NCBI GenBank assembly: GCA_910585645.1
Contig: CAJUFP010000147.1
Coordinates: 1 to 9,461, forward strand
Direction of reading: 5' to 3'
DNA: 9,461 bases
Source of the DNA: an uncultured Hungatella sp.
Lineage (GTDB): Bacteria > Bacillota > Clostridia > Lachnospirales > Lachnospiraceae
Shown here one piece after another: positions 1 to 6,562 of the stretch. The first letter of the stretch is position 1. The number at the start of each line of letters is the position of its first letter. The notes under the pieces are model-generated. The model did no database searches, was not told the origin of the DNA, and worked only from the letters and a program-made list of their open reading frames with translations. Both the position numbers and the translations under genes were made by a program.

Positions 1-64
1 GGACATCTCTCCTTCTCTGACTGGCTCTGCGACAATCCTCGATTTGCTCACTCAATTATACACC
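1..64 (-). repeat. Truncated arm of the palindromic repeat family
   Basis: Read on the minus strand, this stretch carries GGTGTAT, then GTGAGCAAAT (plus-strand 42-51), then GCCAGTCAGAGAAGG and GATGTCC, and runs off the left edge. The same blocks in the same order occur on the plus strand at 8834-8900, and the inner part also at 9368-9425. It is therefore one arm of the repeat described at 8847-9079, in opposite orientation. The rest of positions 1-132 is AT-rich non-coding sequence downstream of mtaB, in which I see no convincing terminator. Confidence 0.8.
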
Positions 65-132
65 AATTTAATTACTCCCCCATTTTGCGCAAGAAATCCT
101 TCTTAAGCCCCTATCCGGATTCCCATCCCCTC

Positions 133-1449
133 TCACGCCTCTTCCAACAGCGCCACCTCATCTGTCAGCATCCCCTTCAAAACGCCTGTCACCATCTTCC
201 CTTTCAGGCTCTCATCCCACAAAACTGCCGCCTTCACATACTCCTTTGTGTGTCCGATCAGATACTCTGTCCCGTCAACCGTCATCTTTTCCTCCATCAA
301 AACTTCCCGCTTCTGCCCCACCAGGCTTTTCCGGTATTCCAATGACATCTCCCGCCCGATCTTAAGAAGGATATCGCTCCTGGCGGATTTAACGGGCTCG
401 CCCACCTGTCCGTCCATATCCGCGGCCCTGGTTCCCTCCCGTTTCGAGAACTTAAACACATGCATCTCATAAAAGCGGATATCCCGCACAAGATCCACCG
501 TCTGCCCAAACTCCCTCACCGTCTCCTGGGGAAAGCCCACGATCACGTCCGTGGTAATGGCCGGATTGTCAAACCATGTCCGCAAAAGCTCACAGCTCCT
601 TTTATACTCCTCCCCGGTGTAATGGCGGTTCATCCGTTTGAGCACCTCATCGCTGCCGCTCTGCAGGGACAGATGAAAATGGGGACAAAGAGTCCTGATC
701 TGTGCCAGTCCCTTCACAAACTCCTCTGTAATGATCCTGGGCTCCAAAGACCCCAGCCGGATCCGTCTCAACCCCTCTATGCCGTCCAGACGGGACACAA
801 GCCCAAGAAGGGTCTCCTTTTCCGAAAGATCCTCGCCGTAGGAGCTTAGATGGATCCCTGTCAGCACGATCTCCATATACCCTAAATCCACCAGCCCCAA
901 AGCCTCCTTAAGGATCTCCTCCGGTCTCCTGCTTCTGACCCGCCCCCTTGTGTAGGGGATGATACAGTAACTGCAAAACTGATCGCACCCGTCCTGGATC
1001 TTGATAAACGCCCTGGTATGTTCCGACCCTCTTTTGATCCCCAGCCGCTCATACTCTTTCGTCCTGCTGATATCAATCAGATACTCCTCACGCTTTAACT
1101 CCCTACCCGCAAAATACTCCTCCAGGATCTTTACAAGCTCTGTCTTCCGGTCATTTCCCACAATAATATCCACGGCCCAGTCCTCTTTCAGCCTGTCCCC
1201 GGCCGCCTGGGCGTAACACCCCACAGCCACCACCACGCTGTCGTGATTTCTCCTCTTTGCCCGGTGGAGCATCTGCCTGGACTTCCGGTCTGCGATATTG
1301 GTCACGGAACAGGTGTTGACCACATACACATCCGCCGCGTCCTCAAAATCCACGATCTCATACCCGGCCTCCTCCAGAAGCTGAGCCATGGCCTCCGTCT
1401 CATAAAAATTCACTTTACATCCCAGATTGCGCAGGGCTGCTTTCCTCAT
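133..1449 (-). CDS. mtaB: tRNA t6A37 methylthiotransferase MtaB
   Basis: This radical-SAM enzyme converts N6-threonylcarbamoyladenosine at tRNA position 37 to its 2-methylthio form (ms2t6A), using two 4Fe-4S clusters. The 438-residue protein has the family layout. An N-terminal UPF0004 domain carries cluster cysteines at about C11 (NLGCKVN), C47 (NTC) and C78 (VGCY). The radical-SAM domain has the CxxxCxxC motif C155/C159/C162 (CDQFCSYC). A C-terminal TRAM-like segment spans about 375-438. The start is placed at the ATG at 1449 because GGAGG lies six bases upstream (1456-1460). An ATG 21 bases further out would put that site inside the gene. MtaB is told from MiaB and RimO by its overall sequence and the short spacing to the first cysteine. 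It is transcribed away from the HPr-like gene; the two starts are about 90 bp apart. Confidence 0.93.
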   Translation of the reverse strand: MRKAALRNLGCKVNFYETEAMAQLLEEAGYEIVDFEDAADVYVVNTCSVTNIADRKSRQMLHRAKRRNHDSVVVAVGCYAQAAGDRLKEDWAVDIIVGNDRKTELVKILEEYFAGRELKREEYLIDISRTKEYERLGIKRGSEHTRAFIKIQDGCDQFCSYCIIPYTRGRVRSRRPEEILKEALGLVDLGYMEIVLTGIHLSSYGEDLSEKETLLGLVSRLDGIEGLRRIRLGSLEPRIITEEFVKGLAQIRTLCPHFHLSLQSGSDEVLKRMNRHYTGEEYKRSCELLRTWFDNPAITTDVIVGFPQETVREFGQTVDLVRDIRFYEMHVFKFSKREGTRAADMDGQVGEPVKSARSDILLKIGREMSLEYRKSLVGQKREVLMEEKMTVDGTEYLIGHTKEYVKAAVLWDESLKGKMVTGVLKGMLTDEVALLEEA

Positions 1450-1478
1450 AAAATTCCTCCTTTTTGGCAAAGTAACTA

Positions 1479-1507
1479 TTGACTTTTCCCTCTCATATCT
1501 GTACTAT
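1479..1507 (+). promoter_or_regulatory. Sigma-A-type promoter of the HPr-like gene
   Basis: TTGACT (1479-1484), a 17-base spacer and TACTAT (1502-1507) form a near-consensus vegetative promoter. Transcription would start near 1513-1515, about 28 bases before the ATG at 1542. AAGGAGG lies six bases before that ATG. Confidence 0.8.
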
Positions 1508-1541
1508 TTACATAGATCATTAACACTTAAGGAGGTTTTCC

Positions 1542-1781
1542 ATGAAAACAGTACGCATTTCATTAAATTCTATTGATAAAGTAAAATCCTTTGTCAACGA
1601 CCTGACAAAGTTTGACGTAGATTTCGACTTAGTATCCGGCAGATATGTAATCGACGCCAAATCCATTATGGGCATCTTCAGCCTGGACCTTTCCAAACCC
1701 ATTGATCTGAACATCCACACAGAAAGCGAGACCAGCGTGGAGGAGATCTTAAGCGTCCTCTCCCCCTATATCATCCGCTGA
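1542..1781 (+). CDS. HPr-like protein without the phosphocarrier histidine
   Basis: This 79-residue protein has the length and pattern of HPr, the small phosphocarrier of the sugar phosphotransferase system. It keeps the motif around the regulatory serine, KSIMGIFSL at 40-48 (Ser41 matches Ser46 of HPr). The active-site loop normally reads GxHARPA; here it is NSIDKVKS at about 9-16, with no histidine. The only histidine, H59, is far away. It therefore cannot carry phosphate in the normal way. By comparison, the Bacillus regulator Crh also lacks the histidine and keeps the serine, so a regulatory rather than transport role is possible, but that is inference. The gene stands alone with its own promoter, ribosome site and terminator, and is visibly more AT-rich than its neighbours. 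A true PTS HPr must be encoded elsewhere if the cell has a PTS. Confidence 0.85.
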   Translation: MKTVRISLNSIDKVKSFVNDLTKFDVDFDLVSGRYVIDAKSIMGIFSLDLSKPIDLNIHTESETSVEEILSVLSPYIIR

Positions 1782-1792
1782 ATGTAAGCATC

Positions 1793-1823
1793 AGGGCTGG
1801 AATTTCACATTCCAGCCCTTTTT
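1793..1823 (+). terminator. Rho-independent terminator of the HPr-like gene
   Basis: A perfect 11-bp stem (AGGGCTGGAAT at 1793-1803 pairing with 1809-1819) encloses a 5-base loop and is followed by a run of T. It begins about 12 bases after the stop codon. Read from the other strand the hairpin has no T-run, so it probably does not stop thiI transcripts efficiently. Positions 1824-1944 show nothing else. Confidence 0.88.
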
Positions 1824-1944
1824 CACCCTTTCCCCCGTCTTTCTGCCTGCGTCCTGGCCCCGTTCCCTTTTCCATCCGGCGGCATAACATACCGTTACCT
1901 GTAACCTTCGCCAAGATCATATCCCCCGGCTCAGGCCCTTCTCT

Positions 1945-3129
1945 TTAGCTGCACACAAGGATCTCCCTGGTGTCCACAGCCGTTCTCACCATGTGGTCAA
2001 TCTTTTCCTTCAGCTTCTCCTCAGACCTGCGGATCATCTTCACATTGGGCTTTGTCACCGGATGCTTTGCCACGAAGATGGTGCAGCAGTCCTCAAAGGG
2101 CTCGATGGAAGTCTCATAGGTCCCGATCTTCTCCGCAATATCCACGATCTCCTGTTTGTCAAAGCCGATGACCGGCCGAAACACCGGCATGGTACACACC
2201 TCATTGGTGGCAGCCAGAGACTGGACCGTCTGGGAGGCCACCTGCCCGATGCTCTCCCCCGTAATCAGCGCCAGACACTCCGACTCCCTCCCGATCATCT
2301 CCGCGATCCGCATCATATACCGCCGCATGATGATGGTCAGCTCCTCGTGGGGGCACTGGTCATAGATGTACAGCTGGATATCCGTAAAATTAACCACATG
2401 AAGCCTCATGGGGCCGGAATACCTGGACACCAGCCTGGCCAGATCCACCACCTTCTGTTTGGCCCTCTCGCTGGTGTAGGGCGGCGCGTGAAAATAGACC
2501 GCCTCCACCTTCACGCCCCTTTTGGCCACCATATACCCGGCCACCGGGCTGTCAATGCCTCCTGACAGAAGCAGCATGGCCCTGCCGTTGGTCCCCACAG
2601 GCATCCCCCCAGGCCCGGGGATCATCCGGGAATAGATATTCACCATATTCCGCACTTCCACGTGGAGCATCACCTGGGGATGGTGGACATCCACCTTCAT
2701 CTGAGGAAACGCGTTTAAAACCGCCTCCCCCAGATCCCGGTTCATCTGCTCCGACGGCACCGGATACTTCTTGTCCGCCCTGCGGGAGTCCACTTTGAAC
2801 GTCAGATTCTTGTCCGGGTACACCCGGTCAATGTAATCCACTGCTTCCCTTTTCAGGTTGTCAAAATCCTTCTCCTCGATCTGATACATAGGGCATATCC
2901 AGGCAATGCCGAACACCCGCCCAAGCGCTGCCACAGTGTCCTCAAAGTCGTACTCCCCCTTTGCCTCCACATAGATGCGGCCAAACTCCTTGGTCACCGC
3001 AAAGACGCCGTCCACCTCCTTTAAGGCGTGGCGTATCTGCTTCATCAGGGCATCCTCAAACAGATACCGGTTCTTCCCCTTGGTGCCGATCTCCGCATAC
3101 TTAATCAAAAATGACTGATACAACATCAT
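1945..3129 (-). CDS. thiI: tRNA 4-thiouridine synthase ThiI
   Basis: ThiI adenylates uridine 8 of tRNA and transfers sulfur to it, giving 4-thiouridine. In some bacteria it also supplies sulfur for the thiazole of thiamin. The protein of about 394 residues has an N-terminal ferredoxin-like and THUMP region (about 1-165), then a PP-loop ATP pyrophosphatase domain with the motif SGGIDS at 189-194. It ends soon after EDCCTIF (C348, C349). It lacks the C-terminal rhodanese domain of the E. coli protein, as is usual in Firmicutes, so sulfur should come directly from the neighbouring desulfurase. The start is uncertain. ATG codons at 3129 and 3126 fit the family N-terminus (MLYQSFLIKYAEIG). The only upstream site is a loosely spaced GAGGA. 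An in-frame TTG at 3195 would overlap the preceding gene and adds a basic tail unlike the family. It lies 44 bases after the desulfurase stop codon. Confidence 0.94.
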   Translation of the reverse strand: MMLYQSFLIKYAEIGTKGKNRYLFEDALMKQIRHALKEVDGVFAVTKEFGRIYVEAKGEYDFEDTVAALGRVFGIAWICPMYQIEEKDFDNLKREAVDYIDRVYPDKNLTFKVDSRRADKKYPVPSEQMNRDLGEAVLNAFPQMKVDVHHPQVMLHVEVRNMVNIYSRMIPGPGGMPVGTNGRAMLLLSGGIDSPVAGYMVAKRGVKVEAVYFHAPPYTSERAKQKVVDLARLVSRYSGPMRLHVVNFTDIQLYIYDQCPHEELTIIMRRYMMRIAEMIGRESECLALITGESIGQVASQTVQSLAATNEVCTMPVFRPVIGFDKQEIVDIAEKIGTYETSIEPFEDCCTIFVAKHPVTKPNVKMIRRSEEKLKEKIDHMVRTAVDTREILVCS

Positions 3130-3173
3130 CTGCTCTTTTTGCCGTCCTCTCTTCCTAATCTTTAACCTTTCTC

Positions 3174-4328
3174 CTACCCTCTCCGATATCTGCAAAGCAC
3201 CGGCAACAGCTCCTTCAAGACCTGGATGGCGTAGTCGATCTCTTCCTTCTTATTAAATAATCCGAAGCTGAACCGCAGTGTGGCGTCCAAAAGCTCCGGC
3301 CTCACCCCGATCCCTTTCAGGGTCCCGCTGAGCCCCGGGTGACTGCTGGAGCATGCCGAACCGGAGGACACGTAAATCCCCCGCTCCTCCAGGGCGTGGA
3401 GAAGCACCTCGCTGCGGATCCCCTCAAAGCTGACGCTGACGATCTGGGGGGCGCTCTCCCGCCCCGGCTGGCTGTTGATCACACAGCCCTCCACCTCCCC
3501 AAGCCGTTCCATGAGATACGCTTTCAGCCCGTACAGATAATCCACCTTGGCCTGATGGTCCCTGTAAATCTCCCGGACAGCAGCCCCCAGCCCTGCCACC
3601 CCCGGCACATTCTCCGTGCCGGACCGCATGCCCTTCTGCTGGCCGCCGCCGTATATCAAAGGTTTCACCTTGGCCTTCTCGTCTATATACAGAAATCCCA
3701 CGCCCTTTGGCCCGTGAAGCTTGTGGCCGCTGACGCTGAGCAGATCAATGCCCTGGCGCTTTGGCCGTATCTCATACTTTCCGTAGGCCTGTATCCCGTC
3801 CACATGGAACAAGGCATGAGGCTGACATTCCTTTATGATCTTCCCGATCTCCTCCACCGGCTCCACGGAGCCCACCTCATTGTTCACATACATCACCGAC
3901 ACCAGAATCGTGTCCTGCCGCAGGCTGTCCTTTAGCCGGGACAGGCTGATGTGCCCATGGCTGTCCACCGGCAGGTAGGTGATCTCAAATCCCTGCTCCT
4001 CAAGAAAGCCCAGGGTATTGTACACCGACGAATGCTCCACATTGGTGCTGATAATGTGGCCGCCTCTGCGGCGGTTTGCCATAGCCCCTCCTATGAGGGC
4101 CATGTTGTTGGACTCGGAGCCGCCGGAGGTAAATACGATCTCCTTGTCAAGCACCCTCAGGGACTTGGCGATAACGCTTCTGGCGTCCCTGATATACCGC
4201 TCCGCCTCCACGCCCTTTATGTGCCTGGACGCCGGGTTGCCGTAATCCTCTGTCATGGTTTTCACCACAATCTCTTTTACACAGTCAAACACCTTTGTGG
4301 TGGCTGAATTGTCAAAATACGCTTCCAT
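3174..4328 (-). CDS. Cysteine desulfurase (NifS/IscS family), sulfur donor to ThiI
   Basis: This pyridoxal-phosphate enzyme takes sulfur from L-cysteine and holds it as a persulfide. Landmarks of the family can be read in the 384 residues: NSATT at 7-11, GGSESNN at 69-75, EHSS at 98-101 (His99 stacks on the cofactor), HVDGIQAYGK at 175-184, the cofactor lysine K203 in SGHKLHGPKG, RSGTEN at 235-240, and the catalytic cysteine C326 in SSGSACSSS. Its place directly before thiI matches the Bacillus subtilis NifZ-ThiI pair, in which the desulfurase is dedicated to tRNA 4-thiouridine. That specific role is inferred from context. The ATG at 4328 is chosen because AGAGGAAG lies six bases upstream; a TTG at 4334 is too close to that site. 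The leader contains a short 8-bp direct repeat (CTGCTAAT, about 4372-4390). Confidence 0.92.
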   Translation of the reverse strand: MEAYFDNSATTKVFDCVKEIVVKTMTEDYGNPASRHIKGVEAERYIRDARSVIAKSLRVLDKEIVFTSGGSESNNMALIGGAMANRRRGGHIISTNVEHSSVYNTLGFLEEQGFEITYLPVDSHGHISLSRLKDSLRQDTILVSVMYVNNEVGSVEPVEEIGKIIKECQPHALFHVDGIQAYGKYEIRPKRQGIDLLSVSGHKLHGPKGVGFLYIDEKAKVKPLIYGGGQQKGMRSGTENVPGVAGLGAAVREIYRDHQAKVDYLYGLKAYLMERLGEVEGCVINSQPGRESAPQIVSVSFEGIRSEVLLHALEERGIYVSSGSACSSSHPGLSGTLKGIGVRPELLDATLRFSFGLFNKKEEIDYAIQVLKELLPVLCRYRRG

Positions 4329-4413
4329 TGTCAACTTCCTCTTATCTCTGTCAGACTACCTGTCTACTAACCTGCTAATCTGCTAATCTGCCTGTCTTTT
4401 TAATCCTCCGGCC

Positions 4414-4550
4414 CTGCCGTCTGCCCCTGTATCCCCAAAAGCCCCGTTCTGCCGTCCGCCCTTGTATCCCCAAAAGCCCCGTTCTGCCGTCCGCCCTTGT
4501 ATCCCCAAAAGCCCCGTTCTGCCGTCTGCCCTTGTATCCCCAAAGGCTCC
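4414..4550. repeat. 35-bp tandem repeat, four units, G-rich on the mRNA strand
   Basis: Units lie at 4414-4448, 4449-4483, 4484-4518 and 4519-4550 (the last is incomplete and diverges at its end). The second and third are identical; the others differ from them at one to four positions. The core on the plus strand is CTTGTATCCCCAAAAGCCCC. The array fills most of the 226-bp gap between the rsmE stop codon and the desulfurase start, beginning only a few bases past the rsmE stop. In the minus-strand transcript each unit carries GGGG, GGGG and GGG tracts. The unit length is not a multiple of three and the array is not coding. Such arrays often vary in copy number between strains. Confidence 0.95.
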
Positions 4551-4554
4551 GGCT

Positions 4555-5298
4555 TCACCCTCCGGTCTCCAGCAGATACCCGATCACCGACAGCGCCATC
4601 AGCCCCGCCGTCTCCGTCCGAAGGATCCGCCTTCCAAGGGAGACGGCCCTGACGCCTGCGGACGCGGCCAGGGCGATCTCCCCATCCTCAAATCCGCCTT
4701 CCGGGCCGATAAAGATCCCCACATCCATGCCCGGACCGATACGCTCAAACTCCCGGCGCGTCCCGTCCATTCCTCTGGCGTGTTCAAAGGGGATCACTTT
4801 CACACCAAAACTGCCGGCAAAAGTCAGCGCCTCCTTAAAAGACATCACCCCCGTCACCTGAGGGATCACGCTTCTGCCCGACTGTTTGGCCGCGCTCTCG
4901 GCGACTTTGTTCCACCGCCTGACCTTTGCCTCCTCCTTCTTCTCATCCAGCTTCACCACCGCCCGACGGGTAGCCACCGGAATCACCTGGTACACGCCCA
5001 GCTCCACCGCCTTCTGGATGATCAGCTCCATCTTGTCACCCTTGGGAAGTCCCTGAAACAGGTAGAGTCTGGCAGGCAGCTCTGTCTCTGCCGGTTTCTC
5101 CTCCAAAATCTCCGCGACCACCCTGTCGCCGCCAATCTCCTTAAGCCGGCAGCAGTAGTCCCGCTCCTTCCCGTCGCTGACCGTCACCTTATCCCCCGGC
5201 TTCATCCTCAGCACGTTGCGGATGTGATTTACGTCGCCTCCCGTAATGACGGCTTCGCCCTGTGCGATCTGCCCTTCCTCAACAAAAAAACGGTACAC
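4555..5298 (-). CDS. rsmE: 16S rRNA (uracil-1498-N3)-methyltransferase RsmE
   Basis: RsmE methylates N3 of U1498 in the decoding region of 16S rRNA, using S-adenosylmethionine. The 247-residue protein is of normal length. It has an N-terminal PUA-like RNA-binding domain (about 1-70, with HIRNVLRM at 25-32), then a SPOUT methyltransferase domain with the trefoil-knot motifs IGPEGGF at 197-203 and LGRRILRTETA at 221-231. ESAAKQSGR at 134-142 is also a family signature. Translation starts at a GTG (5296-5298). The ribosome site AGGGAAAG overlaps the prmA stop codon, only nine bases separate the two genes, and coupled translation is likely. The C-terminus ends in ETGG, a few bases before the 35-bp repeat array. 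Confidence 0.95.
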   Translation of the reverse strand: MYRFFVEEGQIAQGEAVITGGDVNHIRNVLRMKPGDKVTVSDGKERDYCCRLKEIGGDRVVAEILEEKPAETELPARLYLFQGLPKGDKMELIIQKAVELGVYQVIPVATRRAVVKLDEKKEEAKVRRWNKVAESAAKQSGRSVIPQVTGVMSFKEALTFAGSFGVKVIPFEHARGMDGTRREFERIGPGMDVGIFIGPEGGFEDGEIALAASAGVRAVSLGRRILRTETAGLMALSVIGYLLETGG

Positions 5299-5307
5299 GG
5301 TCTTTCC

Positions 5308-6264
5308 CTACAGCTTTCTGGCGGTAATGGACACCCATTCCCCCTGGTACGTGGTCTCAATGATCTCCAGCTCCTGGTTGGAGGCAAGGGCTCTCTTCAC
5401 GTCCTCCTCCTTGGTGTTGATGATCCCGGAAGTGATAAAGATGCCGCCCTTCTTTAAGTGGACGGGAATCTCCTTCTGCAAGAGGATGATCACCGGCGCC
5501 AGAATATTGGCCACTGCCACGTCGTAGCATCCGTACCCGGCCATGTCCTGAACCTGCTTGTCCTCAATGATATTTCCCTGGACCACCCGAAACTTTTCCG
5601 TGCCGATACCGTTTGCCTCAAGATTCTCCTTTACGGCCGCAATGGCGTTCTCGTCCAGGTCCGTTCCGAAGACCTGCCCGGCCCCCAGCTTTAGGGCCGC
5701 GATGCCCAGTATGCCGCTTCCCGTCCCCACGTCCAGAACCTTGGCCCCGGCCTCCGTGTGCGTTCGCAGCTGCCGGATACACAGCTGGGTGGTCTCATGC
5801 TGCCCCGTGCCGAAAGCTGTCCCCGGGTCGATCTGGATCAGAAGCTTGTCTTCATGTCCCTCCGGCACCGGCTCCCAGGTAGGCTTGATCAGAATATCGT
5901 CCACGGCAAAGGGCTTAAAATACTGTTTCCAGTTGTTAATCCAGTCTTTGTCCTCCGTCTCCGACGCCTCCATGGACCTGGCGCCCACGTCCACAAACTG
6001 ACTGATCTCGTCAAGCCCCTCCTCAATCTCCCCCATAATCCGGTCCAGATCCGACACATCCTCCAGATAGAAGCTGACCTTTGCCACCCCGTCGTCTGGC
6101 CCTACATCCGGCAGAATGTCGATAAACATGCCCTTGGTCTCCGCCTCTGTCAGGGGAATCTTGTCCTCAATCTCGATCCCCTCAATGCCAATCTCGTCAA
6201 ACATGCAGCTGACCAGATCCACCGCTACAGTGGTGGTGGTCAGCGTAAATTTATGCCACTTCAT
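5308..6264 (-). CDS. prmA: Ribosomal protein L11 methyltransferase PrmA
   Basis: PrmA transfers methyl groups from S-adenosylmethionine to ribosomal protein L11. The 318-residue protein has the family's two parts: an N-terminal substrate-binding domain (MKWHKFTLTT, then an acidic region to about 120) and a Rossmann methyltransferase domain. The latter has DPGTAFGTGQHETT at 146-159, the SAM-binding loop LDVGTGSGIL at 177-186, TDLDENA at 201-207 and VANILAPV at 251-258. The ATG at 6264 is chosen because AGGAG lies just upstream and because the family begins here. The frame stays open for 67 more codons to 6465, but that part reads through a leader hairpin and the inserted repeat and is not expected to be translated. 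rsmE follows immediately. Confidence 0.95.
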   Translation of the reverse strand: MKWHKFTLTTTTVAVDLVSCMFDEIGIEGIEIEDKIPLTEAETKGMFIDILPDVGPDDGVAKVSFYLEDVSDLDRIMGEIEEGLDEISQFVDVGARSMEASETEDKDWINNWKQYFKPFAVDDILIKPTWEPVPEGHEDKLLIQIDPGTAFGTGQHETTQLCIRQLRTHTEAGAKVLDVGTGSGILGIAALKLGAGQVFGTDLDENAIAAVKENLEANGIGTEKFRVVQGNIIEDKQVQDMAGYGCYDVAVANILAPVIILLQKEIPVHLKKGGIFITSGIINTKEEDVKRALASNQELEIIETTYQGEWVSITARKL

Positions 6265-6284
6265 TTTTAATCTCCTGTCCTGCC

Positions 6285-6343
6285 GGCTGTTTCGCGTCCC
6301 GTTCCGGGCGCTGCTTTTGTGCCCTTCCGCCGCGAAAACAGCC
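6285..6343 (-). promoter_or_regulatory. Stem-loop in the prmA leader
   Basis: GGCTGTTTCGCG at 6285-6296 pairs with CGCGAAAACAGCC at 6331-6343, 12 base pairs with one bulged base. The 34-base interior can form a smaller G/C-rich hairpin (GGGC with GCCC). In the prmA mRNA this structure would end about 20 bases before the start codon and just upstream of the ribosome site. No T-run follows, so it is not a classical terminator. It could be a leader structure or an RNA-processing site; its role is unknown. Confidence 0.5.
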
Positions 6344-6397
6344 GCCGAAAATAGTTCCTCAACACCGTGTCTCCCGATGCAAACAGACCTTCTGCCT

Positions 6398-6562
6398 CTA
6401 GAGCGTGTCTGAAAATTCATTCCCGCCATCTGTACGCCCCACTTTGCGGTATATTTGGTCCTCATTCAGTCAACGTATCCCACTACGCCTGCGTTTTTGA
6501 CCTGCACACTCGAAAAAACATTCTGCGTGTTTGGTCCAGTTATTTGCCGAACGATGTACTAG
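6398..6562. mobile_element. Putative 157-bp inserted repeat flanked by CTAG
   Basis: CTAG occurs at 6398-6401 and again at 6559-6562, and the 157 bases between look unlike the flanking genes. One end begins AGCGTGTCTGAAAA and the other reads inward as TACATCGTTCGGC. The ends show only weak inverted similarity. Two internal stretches resemble each other (TGCGGTATATTTGGTCC near 6448 and TGCGTGTTTGGTCC near 6526). The right CTAG contains the stop codon of the ATPase gene. From memory, similar sequences recur in Lachnospiraceae genomes and give spurious short proteins starting MRTKYTAKWG; this could not be checked here. Confidence 0.5.

Noticed and set aside
55..60. TATAAT on the minus strand as a promoter
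   Set aside because: No -35 box lies at a proper distance; the bases belong to the repeat flank.
1793..1823. Bidirectional terminator also serving thiI
   Set aside because: On the minus strand no T-run follows the hairpin, so only the plus-strand role is supported.
3130..3195. Extended ThiI start at the TTG at 3195
   Set aside because: It overlaps the desulfurase gene, has no ribosome site, and adds a basic segment not expected before the family N-terminus.
4414..4550. CRISPR array
   Set aside because: The units are contiguous 35-bp tandem copies with no variable spacers, and no cas genes are present.
4462..5457. A 331-codon plus-strand open frame beginning in the tandem repeat and running across rsmE
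   Set aside because: It is antisense to rsmE, which has complete family motifs; its composition is that of a GC-rich shadow frame and it has no ribosome site.
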